In this document: positions 9,801 to 16,765 of the stretch, piece by piece
How the letters are laid out: every line of letters begins with the position of its first letter
Numbering within the stretch: the first letter of the stretch is position 1
Assembly: GCF_039540515.1 (NCBI RefSeq)
Contig: NZ_BAABFA010000008.1
Location: 341,002-405,001, forward strand
Reading direction: 5' to 3'
Source: Nemorincola caseinilytica
Lineage (GTDB): Bacteria > Bacteroidota > Bacteroidia > Chitinophagales > Chitinophagaceae
Length of the DNA stretch: 64,000 bases
Notes under the pieces: model-generated
What the model saw: only the letters and a program-made list of their open reading frames with translations
What the model was told of the DNA's origin: nothing
Databases searched by the model: none
Program-made: the position numbers and the translations under genes

Positions 9801-12566
9801 GCACTGGGCACTGGCTGTAATGCTAAGGTGACCGTTACCGTGCATCCGTTGCCAGCAGTAATAACAGGTACGCCAGAGGTATGCGAAGGGCTTACTACTA
9901 CACTCTTCAGTGGTCCTGCGGGTGGTATATGGACATCCACAGACCTTGCGGTGGCTACTATAGGCTCAGGTACAGGTATAGTGACAGGCGTGTCGGGAAC
10001 TATGCCCGGCGTGGGTGGTATAGGGCAAACGATAATAACCTACACACTGCCTACTTCTTGTATCCGTACGCAAAACTTTACCGTTAATCCGCTGCCTGCA
10101 GATATTACAGGTATATCGAACCTTTGCGTAGGCGATATGACCATACTGGGCAGCGCTACACCGGGTGTGACCTGGATAAGCAGCGATCCCACGATAGCTA
10201 CAGTAGACCCCATAGGTGTTGTAACAGGTGTGTCGGCAGGTAGTGTCATCATCACCACCATGCTATCCACAGGCTGTATCAAAACATGGCCTATGACCAT
10301 CAATGGCAATCCTGCCACTATAGGTGGCTCGCTCACGGTATGTGCCGGTTTTGCTACCAACCTTACCAGCTCGCCTGCCGGCGGTGTATGGAGCTCCGAT
10401 CCCGCATCGAACCCATATGGCACTATCAATGCAGTGACAGGTGTAGTGAGCGCCATCACCGGTGGTCTTGTGCCTGTTACCTATACAATGGGCAGCGGTT
10501 GCCGCACTACGGCGGTAGTTACTGTTATCAATCTGCCACCGGCCATAGGCGGTCTGCCCAGGGTGTGCGAGGCAGGTGGTACCACCACGCTCACACACTC
10601 TATGTCGGGCGGTGTATGGAGCGTCAGCAACCCTGCGATAGCATCTGTCGATGCTGCGGGTATTGTTACCGGTCATGTGGCAGGTACTACCGTGGTCACA
10701 TTTACAGTAGGTACAGGATGTTTCAATATACTGACCGTGACCGTTAACCCACTGCCGGCGCCTATCACCGGCACGGACAGCGTATGCGTACATTCATCGG
10801 TGACACTGATGAGCGCTACCCCGGGTGGTGTATGGGCCAGCGATTCTACACATAGGGCCTATGTGGTAGATGTGGCCGGCACCGGTGTAGTGACAGGCGT
10901 AAGCGCAGGCCTGGCACAGATAAGATATACAGTGGTAACGGGTGGTGTGGGCTGCTACCGTACAAAAATAGTACGCGTAGATCCGACACCGGAGCCTATA
11001 ACCGGCAACCAGCATATATGCATGGGTAGCGCAGGCTATTTCACCAGTATATCTACAGGTGGTGTATGGAGCATCAGCAACCCGGCGGTGGCCACACTGG
11101 CACCTACCACTACCAATACGGTGATAGCAGTGCCCGTATCTCTTGGCTCTGCTACCATCACTTACGAATTCCCCGGTCATGGTTGCCGTGTTACACGCTC
11201 TGTTACCGTGCAGCCATTGCCTACGGTATATAATGTAACAGGTGGCGGCAGCTACTGCTCTGGCGGTACGGGTGTTCACATAGGGCTTAGTGGCTCTCAG
11301 CCGGGTGTAAGCTATGTGCTGTACCATGGCGCTACTGCAGTAGGTTATGTGTCGGGTACAGGCCTGCCGCTCGATTTCGGCCTGCTCACATCCGCAGGTA
11401 CCTATACAGTACTGGCCACCAACATCACCAGTGGCTGCACCAAAGACATGGCAGGCAGCGCTACCGTGGTAATAGCGCCGCAGGAGACGCCATCGGTATC
11501 TATAGTGGCCTCGCCCACAGATAGCATTTGCCCCGGCGAAACAGTGACGCTGAACCCCACACCTGTGCATGGCGGCACCGCGCCTACCTTCCAGTGGAAG
11601 GTGAATGGCGTGAACGTAAGCACAGGGCTTTCGTACAGCTTTGTACCTGCCGATGGCGATGTAGTGACAGTAGTGATGACCAGCAACCATACCTGCCTGG
11701 CCGTAGCTACCGCAACGGGTAATAAGACCCTCACTGTACTGCCTATGGCACTGCCAGTGGCAGGCTTGACGGTAGACCCCAACGACAGCGTATGCCAGCA
11801 TGCTATGGTCACCTTTACGGCTGCACCGGAGTATGGCGGTTCTGCCCCTGCATATGCATGGCGGGTGAATGGTATACCTGTGGGCACAGGGCCTACATAC
11901 AGTTTCATGCCCGGCGATGGTAATGTGGTGAACTATACGCTCACCAGCAACTACCGCTGCAGGCTGGCCAACAGTGTAGTGAGCAGTGATGTGAAGATGT
12001 ATGTGGAACCAATGGTGATACCTACGGTGGTGATACATGCCGATCCGGGTCTGAGTGTAATGACGGGCAAGCCTATAGCGCTGACGGCCGTAGCATTCAA
12101 TGCAGGTGCATCGCCCACCTTCCAGTGGAAGGTGAACGGCTACCCTGTACCGGGTGCTACGAGCGACTCTTACACTGCTGTTTTCAACGACCGCGACTCT
12201 ATAGCCTGCGAGGTCATCAGCGATGGCATCTGCAGCAACATAGGCACGTCAGATTGGGTGTTCGTTTCCATCACTACCTCTGTGAGGTCGCAGGCCGGTA
12301 TACAGAGCGACATCAGGCTGATGCCTAACCCCAACAAGGGTACCTTCCAGGTGCGTGGCACATTGGCCGGTGGCGCTACCGAAGATGTGGTAGTGGACGT
12401 GACCGATATGCTGGGCCAGGTGGTGTATAAGGGTACATTGAGGGCCATACAGGGCAGGATAGACGCCCAGGTGATGCTGACCAATGCGCTTGCCAATGGT
12501 ATGTACATCCTCACACTGCACACGCAGGAGGGCCAGGCATCCTTCCATTTCGTGATGGAGCAATAA
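3885..12566 (+). CDS. giant Ig-like repeat surface protein with T9SS type A sorting domain
   Basis: A 2893-residue secreted protein. A signal peptide ends near residue 26 (GASAQ). Residues about 27-295 form a beta-rich domain resembling a ConA-like lectin/glucanase jelly roll. Residues about 298-2446 are 29 tandem Ig-like (BIG2-type) repeats of about 74 residues, each running from an ITG..VC segment through GGTWSS and GVVTGV to ITYTLPTGC and a TVNPLP linker. One 85-residue unit follows, then three PKD/Ig-like modules (FQWKVNG), and finally a T9SS type A domain (MPNPNKGTF to MYILTL, last 85 residues). Almost every repeat has a Cys near its start and one near its end. This is probably a long adhesin-like surface fibre; the binding partner is unknown. 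ATG 3885 is chosen over an in-frame TTG at 3840 because it starts the signal peptide directly. Confidence 0.88.
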   Translation: MKILYRPLYLFILMCSLLSVGASAQTVYLNTFTGTGPAIAGGTPAAGFTNFLSGTRMGIQMGGNCPFTTFASFPAATPYDANTLVGWVAGPTSPGGNNGYVYTSAPTAGYAAPFNTTLSSNPGVVTWTFNMYTSANASGFTGSDHNSVVVLGATNANIATAGNGYAVCFNPTTPRQIQLIRYTGGIQGTRTNIIASAALLPNGTRYASVRVTYDPSTNTWSLYVRDDATGPFGDPSAGVTALGGTAVDATYTGTPLTAFGFYANHRGPSISVTFIFTWTEVYEEHSYFDNYRVAITGCALPAIGGTLTVCEGGGTTTLTNTTTGGTWSSTSPNVSIATPSSGVVTGVTPGTATVTYTVGTCTVGATVTVNPRPSNISGVMAVCTGASNPLTSAPAGGTWSSNAPGTASVDASGNLSGVAPGTATITYTLPTGCYSTAVATVTATPTAIGGSLFACVGATTTLTSTPAGGTWSSVSTGVGTISASGVVTGITTGTTTISYDMGSGCYRTATVSINPNPTPITGQFTICLGSSVTLNSTPAGGFWTGSSGTGSVSVGPLTGVVTGSGVGTANVTYTAGGCFTVQTVTVVPTPAPIVGPSSICLGFPSTTFTNISVGGTWGSSAGTGSISIVPGTGVATGTATGTATISYSLSATCHSTTTVTVLAPAPAPTGTMTVCVGATTTLNHTTGGGTWSCACPGIATVALGTGVVSGVGNGTCIVTYTLPTGCIATAVVTVHPTPPGITGITSVCEGYTTALGNAMPLGTWSSTPTSVATVGSSSGIVTGGTAGTATVSYIMGTGCYNTTTVTVNVTPLITAPTFTVCVGSTITMNATPAPGAWNITPTTVATIGGSGIVTALAPGTAMVSYVAPSGCFDTAIVTVLDTPSHISGSLALCVAGSTTLTATPVGGTWLSATPTVASTPPVVNGLAAGTSNITYTIPNGCRSTATVTVHALPGTIGGTLTTCVGQCTALSNSSGGGAWSSSNTAVGTIDPASGLFCGLTAGTSTIVYSLGTGCSTSTVVTVNPLPLLPSVVGGGPATVCEGSTITLSSSALPGTWSSSFPSIGTVNTVGVVGGVSAGTTSISYTLTSTGCSNALVVTVNALPAAITGATAVCVGQCTTLTSAPGTGSWSSSNASVGSIGSASGSFCGVSSGTATTSYILPTGCYRTTVMLVNPLPTSISPAAPEVCEQSTLTLTGNPTGGTWTSTLPANGTIGTGSGILGGIAAGTTTIIYTLPTTCTLAIAATVNPLPSAIAGTFTVCVGATTTLTSTPGTGTWSSPSGNVTVVPGTGEVTGVTAGTALISYTLPTGCAMTAVMTVMPLPSAISGTAEVCIGLTTTLNSTPAGTWSSFNTAVATAAAGGLVMGVSADTTTIMYTLATGCRRGVVVTVHALPTPITGAATTCVSFSTTLNSTPAGGTWTSSLPSVGSISAPGVVTGVSGPLTTVISYTLPTGCRATQVVTVYSLPANITGVMEVCQGLTTSLFSIGTGGGTWSSSNPAIASVGSSSGVVTGVDGTVLPASTATITYTLGSGCYKTTTVTVHPLPADIAGTMQVCATYGTTLLTNSTGGGTWSSSNTAIGTVSTGGLVGGVAAGTTNITYRLTTTGCYKVATVTVNTLPAHHTGTHEVCVNETITLNNTPPGGTWNTPSGNVAVGASSGVVTGVAAGSAVISYAAPVTGCVITDTITVNPLPANIGGILEVCVGGTTALTNTTGGGSWSSSAPLVGSISSLGVVSGISAGTTNISYTLLSTGCRITATATVHPLPVPIIGPDAFCNFTTATYTSTPGGHWYSADPTILAFADSAIGNADGLIDDTTIITYRLPTGCSVSKQVFLILAPYPITGPDDVCVGSVITMANAIGGGGWSSSDNSKATVAPVTSSTADVTGHSAGFPDITYTLSTGCFSVKPITVNPLPAGILGNLQVCEGLTTSLTNATPGGTWSSSDVLVADVGTTGIVTGIDGGLSDSTAVITYALGTGCNAKVTVTVHPLPAVITGTPEVCEGLTTTLFSGPAGGIWTSTDLAVATIGSGTGIVTGVSGTMPGVGGIGQTIITYTLPTSCIRTQNFTVNPLPADITGISNLCVGDMTILGSATPGVTWISSDPTIATVDPIGVVTGVSAGSVIITTMLSTGCIKTWPMTINGNPATIGGSLTVCAGFATNLTSSPAGGVWSSDPASNPYGTINAVTGVVSAITGGLVPVTYTMGSGCRTTAVVTVINLPPAIGGLPRVCEAGGTTTLTHSMSGGVWSVSNPAIASVDAAGIVTGHVAGTTVVTFTVGTGCFNILTVTVNPLPAPITGTDSVCVHSSVTLMSATPGGVWASDSTHRAYVVDVAGTGVVTGVSAGLAQIRYTVVTGGVGCYRTKIVRVDPTPEPITGNQHICMGSAGYFTSISTGGVWSISNPAVATLAPTTTNTVIAVPVSLGSATITYEFPGHGCRVTRSVTVQPLPTVYNVTGGGSYCSGGTGVHIGLSGSQPGVSYVLYHGATAVGYVSGTGLPLDFGLLTSAGTYTVLATNITSGCTKDMAGSATVVIAPQETPSVSIVASPTDSICPGETVTLNPTPVHGGTAPTFQWKVNGVNVSTGLSYSFVPADGDVVTVVMTSNHTCLAVATATGNKTLTVLPMALPVAGLTVDPNDSVCQHAMVTFTAAPEYGGSAPAYAWRVNGIPVGTGPTYSFMPGDGNVVNYTLTSNYRCRLANSVVSSDVKMYVEPMVIPTVVIHADPGLSVMTGKPIALTAVAFNAGASPTFQWKVNGYPVPGATSDSYTAVFNDRDSIACEVISDGICSNIGTSDWVFVSITTSVRSQAGIQSDIRLMPNPNKGTFQVRGTLAGGATEDVVVDVTDMLGQVVYKGTLRAIQGRIDAQVMLTNALANGMYILTLHTQEGQASFHFVMEQ
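4776..11222 (+). repeat. 29 tandem coding repeats of about 222 bp (Ig-like BIG2-type)
   Basis: Coding repeats within the giant protein. I counted 29 units by the recurring order xxITGxxxVC, TTTLT, GGTWSSS, VATI, GVVTGV, AGTxxITYT, LPTGC, VTVNPLP. The units are diverged at DNA level, so this is an old array and not a recent perfect duplication. Most units carry two Cys; units 6, 10 and 12 carry extra Cys. Several units (17, 23, 24) have short insertions in the loop after GVVTG. Confidence 0.85.
11487..12285 (+). repeat. three tandem PKD/Ig-like modules of about 88 residues
   Basis: Three coding repeats near the end of the giant protein. Each runs from an SIVASPTDSICPG-like start (V.ADPG in the third) through a sequence like FQWKVNG, then DGDVVTVVMTSN, to a Cys. 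The third unit has lost the first Cys (SVMTGK). Similar modules occur twice at the end of the SBBP protein at 36085-39831, so the module type is shared between surface proteins in this window. Confidence 0.7.
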
Positions 12567-12593
12567 TGAGTTTTTTTACTATTCTATTAACAC

Positions 12594-12620
12594 AAGAGCG
12601 GGGAATACCCCGCTCTTTTT
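12594..12620 (+). terminator. rho-independent terminator after the giant surface protein gene
   Basis: A 10-bp perfect stem (12594-12603 with 12608-12617), an AATA tetraloop and a run of T. It lies 27 bases after the stop codon. Confidence 0.85.
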
Positions 12621-12653
12621 GTGGATATGCATGGCCCGGCAGGCGTATCTTTG
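12619..12653 (+). promoter_or_regulatory. Bacteroidota-type promoter of sppA
   Basis: TATCTTTG (12646-12653) with a TTG at 12619-12621 (24-base spacer). The -7 element lies downstream of the first in-frame ATG of the open frame, so it supports ATG 12676 as the sppA start. Confidence 0.55.
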
Positions 12654-12675
12654 TGCCCAACAGATCCGTTTTGTT

Positions 12676-14460
12676 ATGAAAGAATTCTTCAGGTCGTTCT
12701 TCGCTTCTTTGCTGGCCATCGTCGTATCGGGGGTGTTGTTCGTGGTGTTCATCGTATTTCTTGTGGTAGGCGCCATAAGGTCGGTGACGGACAATGAAAA
12801 AGAGCCGGTGAAAGGAGATGTACTGCTCATAGACCTTACCAAGAAGATACATGAGCAGGGCGAGACAGATCAGTTCGCCTCGTTCAGCGACGGACCTGCC
12901 TATAAGGCCGGTCTGTACGATATCACCTATGCACTGCAAGAGGCGGGTACCGACAACAGCATAAAAGGCGTATACCTGCGACTAGGGCCATCGGCCAATG
13001 GATGGGCGGCCCTGCAGGAGCTGCGCAATGCACTGAAGGATTTCAAGCGGTCGGGAAAATTCGTGTATGGATATGGAGAGAACATCACACAGGGAGCCTA
13101 TTTCGTAGCCAGTGTATGCGATAGCGTTTTCCTGAATCCCTCAGGCAGTATCGATCTGAAAGGTATGTCCACATCGCTGGCGTTCTTCAAAGGCACACTA
13201 GACAAGCTGGAGCTGCAGCCCGAGATATACTATGCAGGCAAATTCAAAAGTGCTACCGAGCCCTTCCGTGCAGACCGTATGAGCGAGCCCAACAAGCTGC
13301 AGATAAGAACATTCCAGGATGGCATGTGGGACCAGTTCCTGCTGGCTGCTGCAGAGCATATGCGCACCGGCAAAGATACCATACACCAACTGGCCGTAGC
13401 GGGTGCCATACAGTTCCCGCAGGATGCAGAGAAGTATGGCATGGTAGATGGCCTGCGCTACCGCGACCAGGTAGAACGCCTGATAAGGAAGGAGACCGGC
13501 AAGAGCGAGAAAGACGATATAGAGTTCATTCCCATCAATGATTATTCGGGCCAGGTAAGAGAGACCGGCACTCATGGCACTAAGCCCGTGATAGGGATAC
13601 TCTGTGCCGAGGGCGATATAGTAGATGGTGAGCAGAACAATACATGGGAGATAGCATCGGTGACCATGTGCAACGAGATAAGGAAACTGCGCCTGAACGA
13701 TAACGTGAAAGCGGTAGTGCTGCGTGTGAATTCGCCCGGTGGCAGTGCACTGGCATCAGAGGTGATACTGCGCGAGCTGAGCCTGCTAAAGGCAAAGAAG
13801 CCGCTCATAGTATCTATGGGCAATTATGCGGCATCTGGCGGCTACTATATCGCCACTGCTGCCGATAGCATATTCGCACTGCCCAATACCATTACGGGTA
13901 GCATAGGCGTGTTCGGTATGTTGTTCAATATAGACAAGATGATGAACAACAAGCTGGGTGTCACTTTCGACGGGGTAAAGAACGCCCCCTATGCCGACTT
14001 CCCTACAGCTACACGTCCCCTCACCGCCGAAGAAGGGCAGCGCATGCAGCGTACTATAGATACTATATATGCGCAGTTCAAAGGCCATGTGGCAGCAGGC
14101 AGAAAACTATCGGGCGAGATGGTGGACTCTATAGCGCAGGGCCGCGTATGGACAGGAACAGATGCGCTGAGACTAGGCCTTGTAGACAGGCTGGGTGGCC
14201 TGGATATGGCGCTGGAGAGTGCCGCTGCACTGGCGAAGCTGGGCAACTATAAGGTGGTCACCTTCCCCGAGCCACAGGATAAGCTAAGCTCGCTTATGAA
14301 ACGCCTGGGCAGCAATACCGAAACAAAGACGGCCATACGCGAGGCGCTGAAGGAAGAAGCTGCACCCGTATACGAATGGTACAGCAGGCTGAAGAGCCTG
14401 CAGCGCATGAACGGCAGGGCCATGATGGCATTGCCCTACACCATAGATATTGGCGAGTGA
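12676..14460 (+). CDS. sppA: signal peptide peptidase SppA (67 kDa type)
   Basis: A 594-residue membrane-anchored serine/lysine protease that degrades cleaved signal peptides (MEROPS S49). One N-terminal membrane segment spans about residues 7-34. The tandem SppA domains of the long type are present: the first holds GKFKSATEPF near residue 190, with the general-base Lys, and the second holds VNSPGGSALASE and the ASGGYY motif with the nucleophile Ser near residue 387. Both catalytic residues are retained. The length matches the E. coli-type protein. The start follows a clear promoter. surE begins 23 bases downstream on the same strand, suggesting one transcript. Confidence 0.93.
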   Translation: MKEFFRSFFASLLAIVVSGVLFVVFIVFLVVGAIRSVTDNEKEPVKGDVLLIDLTKKIHEQGETDQFASFSDGPAYKAGLYDITYALQEAGTDNSIKGVYLRLGPSANGWAALQELRNALKDFKRSGKFVYGYGENITQGAYFVASVCDSVFLNPSGSIDLKGMSTSLAFFKGTLDKLELQPEIYYAGKFKSATEPFRADRMSEPNKLQIRTFQDGMWDQFLLAAAEHMRTGKDTIHQLAVAGAIQFPQDAEKYGMVDGLRYRDQVERLIRKETGKSEKDDIEFIPINDYSGQVRETGTHGTKPVIGILCAEGDIVDGEQNNTWEIASVTMCNEIRKLRLNDNVKAVVLRVNSPGGSALASEVILRELSLLKAKKPLIVSMGNYAASGGYYIATAADSIFALPNTITGSIGVFGMLFNIDKMMNNKLGVTFDGVKNAPYADFPTATRPLTAEEGQRMQRTIDTIYAQFKGHVAAGRKLSGEMVDSIAQGRVWTGTDALRLGLVDRLGGLDMALESAAALAKLGNYKVVTFPEPQDKLSSLMKRLGSNTETKTAIREALKEEAAPVYEWYSRLKSLQRMNGRAMMALPYTIDIGE

Positions 14461-14483
14461 CCGTTACAAAGACAACAGACCAT

Positions 14484-15257
14484 ATGCAAAAGAAAGAACC
14501 CATAATACTCATAACCAATGATGATGGCATAACCGCGCCCGGTATAAAGGCGCTGGTAGATGCTGTGCGCGGACTGGGCAGGATAGTGGTAGTAGCGCCC
14601 GATAGCCCGCAGTCGGGTATGGGGCATGCCATTACCATAGGTCATCCGCTGCGGCTGAACAAAGTAGATGTGTTCGATGGAATAGATGCATGGCAGTGCA
14701 GCGGCACACCCGCCGACTGTGTGAAGCTGGCGCGCGACAAGGTACTGCACGAAAAGCCCGACATATGCCTGAGCGGTATCAATCACGGGCCCAACCACTC
14801 TATCAATGTCATATACTCGGGTACCATGAGTGCGGCCATGGAGGCTGCCATAGAAGACATACCATCGGCAGGTATATCGCTTTTCAACTTCGATTTCGAT
14901 GCCGATTTTTCTATAGCCGCGCAGGTGGCGCGCAATGTGGCCGAGCGCATGCTGACGCAACCGCTACCGCCGCATATATTGCTGAATGTGAATGTACCCA
15001 ATGCCACGCAGGGCGACTTCAAAGGTGTGAAGATATGCCGCCAGGCATATGCACGCTGGCAGGAGCAGTTCGACCACAGGACAGATCCCCGCGGAAAGGA
15101 CTACTACTGGATGGTAGGCAAATTCCTGAACCTGGATAAGGGTACCGGTACCGATGTAGAGGCGCTGAAAGATGGCTATGCCTCTATAGTGCCGGTGACC
15201 ATAGACCTCACCGATGTAAAGACCAAAGAATGGCTGGAAGCCGAATGGAAGTTCTGA
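14484..15257 (+). CDS. surE: 5'/3'-nucleotidase SurE
   Basis: A 257-residue SurE-family metal-dependent nucleotidase that dephosphorylates nucleoside 5'- and 3'-monophosphates (and often short polyphosphates). The metal-binding NDDG is at residues 12-15. The APDSPQSGMGHAIT segment, CSGTPADCV and the LSGINHGPN loop are all conserved. The open frame extends upstream into sppA, but ATG 14484 gives the canonical N-terminus and lies just after the sppA stop. It is probably co-transcribed with sppA. The family call is firm. Confidence 0.94.
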   Translation: MQKKEPIILITNDDGITAPGIKALVDAVRGLGRIVVVAPDSPQSGMGHAITIGHPLRLNKVDVFDGIDAWQCSGTPADCVKLARDKVLHEKPDICLSGINHGPNHSINVIYSGTMSAAMEAAIEDIPSAGISLFNFDFDADFSIAAQVARNVAERMLTQPLPPHILLNVNVPNATQGDFKGVKICRQAYARWQEQFDHRTDPRGKDYYWMVGKFLNLDKGTGTDVEALKDGYASIVPVTIDLTDVKTKEWLEAEWKF

Positions 15258-15338
15258 CGATATCTTGTAACGTTAAAATATCTCATGCCTTACCGCTGTA
15301 TGCCTATATTCGGTAATTTACGGCCTGTGAAGAACCTG

Positions 15339-16622
15339 ATGAGCGTACGAAAGACCCTCTTTTTGCGATGCGTAGCGGCATTGTGCTGCATGTCGTTCGC
15401 CATGCCGGTATGGGCCAACAAAATATTCATACCCATGGATGCCGAGACCCAGACGGCCCACCTGAAGGCCTATGGCATAGCCTATGCGGCTCTGAAAGGT
15501 GGTATGCAGATAGACTGGCTGATAAACTACAAGGGTGGCAGCTTTGGTATGGACCAGGTAGAGGGGGTAGAGCGTATGTGCAAGCTGCGCGGTGTGGCCT
15601 ACGAGATAAAGAGCGATGCCGAATACAGTGGTATACTGAACTCCATACTCGACCCCGACTTCAACGGGGATGTGATAAAGCTGGAGAAACCACCGCGTAT
15701 AGCGGTATACACCCCGCCCAACAAGCTGCCTTGGGACGACGCCGTGACCCTTGTGCTCACCTATGCCGAGATACCCTTCGATAAGGTATATGACGATGAA
15801 CTGCTGAAGGACGACCTGGCAAAATATGACTGGCTGCACCTGCACCACGAAGATTTTACGGGGCAGTATGGCAAGTTCTGGGCCAGCTTTCGCCAAGAGG
15901 CCTGGTACCAGACCGACCAGAAGACAGCAGAGGCCACAGCGGCACGCCATGGCTTCAAAAAGGTGTCGCAGTTGAAGCTGGCCGTGGCCAAGAAGATACG
16001 CGATTTCACGGCCGGTGGCGGCTACCTCTTTGCCATGTGCTCTGCTACAGACAGCTATGACATAGCCCTTGCGGCAGATGGGGTGGACATATGCGAATCG
16101 ATGTTCGATGGCGACCCTGCCGACCAGCAGGCGCAGCAGAAACTGGATTTCAAGAAGTGCTTTGCTTTCAAGGATTTCAACCTCGTAATGAGCCCCATGC
16201 ATTACGAGTACTCTACCATAGACAATACAGAGTTCCGCACGTCCATTCAGCCCAGCATAGACTATTTCAGCCTTTTTACTTTCTCGGCCAAGTTCGACCC
16301 CGTACCTGCTATGCTGTGTCAGAACCATACCACCACCATAAAGGGTTTTATGGGGCAGACCACTGCCTTCCGGAAAGATGTGCTGAAGTCGGGTGTGCTG
16401 GTGATGGGCGAATACAAACCTGCCAATGAGGCCCGTTATATACATGGCGAATACGGTAAGGGTACCTGGACCTTCTACGGCGGTCACGATCCCGAAGATT
16501 ACCAGCACATGATACACGACCCTGTTACCGACCTGGACCTTCATCCTACATCGCCCGGTTACAGGCTCATACTGAACAATGTACTGTTTCCCGCTGCCCG
16601 CAAAAAGCCCCGCAAGACATGA
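15339..16622 (+). CDS. exported conserved Bacteroidota protein ('asparagine synthetase B'-labelled family)
   Basis: A 427-residue exported protein with a signal peptide ending near WANK. It then carries the segments IFIPMDAETQTAHLKAYGIA, DWLINYKGGSF and LHLHHEDFTGQYGKF, a GGGYLFAMCSATD loop, and YGKGTWTFYGGHDPEDYQH. I recognise this as a conserved Bacteroidota family often labelled asparagine synthetase B in databases. Nothing in the sequence resembles an asparagine synthetase or N-terminal nucleophile amidotransferase, and a signal peptide would be odd for that enzyme. The layout recalls ThuA/GATase-like proteins (inference). ATG 15339 is chosen because it begins the signal peptide. Function unknown. 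Confidence 0.7.
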   Translation: MSVRKTLFLRCVAALCCMSFAMPVWANKIFIPMDAETQTAHLKAYGIAYAALKGGMQIDWLINYKGGSFGMDQVEGVERMCKLRGVAYEIKSDAEYSGILNSILDPDFNGDVIKLEKPPRIAVYTPPNKLPWDDAVTLVLTYAEIPFDKVYDDELLKDDLAKYDWLHLHHEDFTGQYGKFWASFRQEAWYQTDQKTAEATAARHGFKKVSQLKLAVAKKIRDFTAGGGYLFAMCSATDSYDIALAADGVDICESMFDGDPADQQAQQKLDFKKCFAFKDFNLVMSPMHYEYSTIDNTEFRTSIQPSIDYFSLFTFSAKFDPVPAMLCQNHTTTIKGFMGQTTAFRKDVLKSGVLVMGEYKPANEARYIHGEYGKGTWTFYGGHDPEDYQHMIHDPVTDLDLHPTSPGYRLILNNVLFPAARKKPRKT

Positions 16623-16765
16623 TTTTTGCCTTTATCCTCACTTCTCGGCTGTTTTATATATTAATGGCTCGTCATTAGCAAACGCATAACGAAATAATGA
16701 GTTTATTTTGCAGATATTTATATCACTAACTCATTCATTTTTCTCTTAAGTAGTTTGCCCGTATA

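Noticed and set aside
4776..11222. Regular array that could be mistaken for a CRISPR or satellite
   Set aside because: The period of about 222 bp is coding, units are diverged, there are no short identical repeats with unique spacers, and no cas genes are near.
10794..12038. Long open frame antisense to the giant repeat gene (about 414 codons)
   Set aside because: It has no domain pattern, is very rich in Tyr, His and Arg, and is explained by the codon bias of the Thr/Gly/Ala-rich coding repeats.
15318..16544. Antisense open frame of about 400 codons over the exported conserved protein
   Set aside because: The sense strand has a signal peptide and conserved family blocks; the antisense product has none.
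16696..16735. 8-bp inverted repeat AATGAGTT/AACTCATT upstream of the 16766 gene
   Set aside because: The arms are 24 bases apart in AT-rich DNA, where such pairs are expected by chance.
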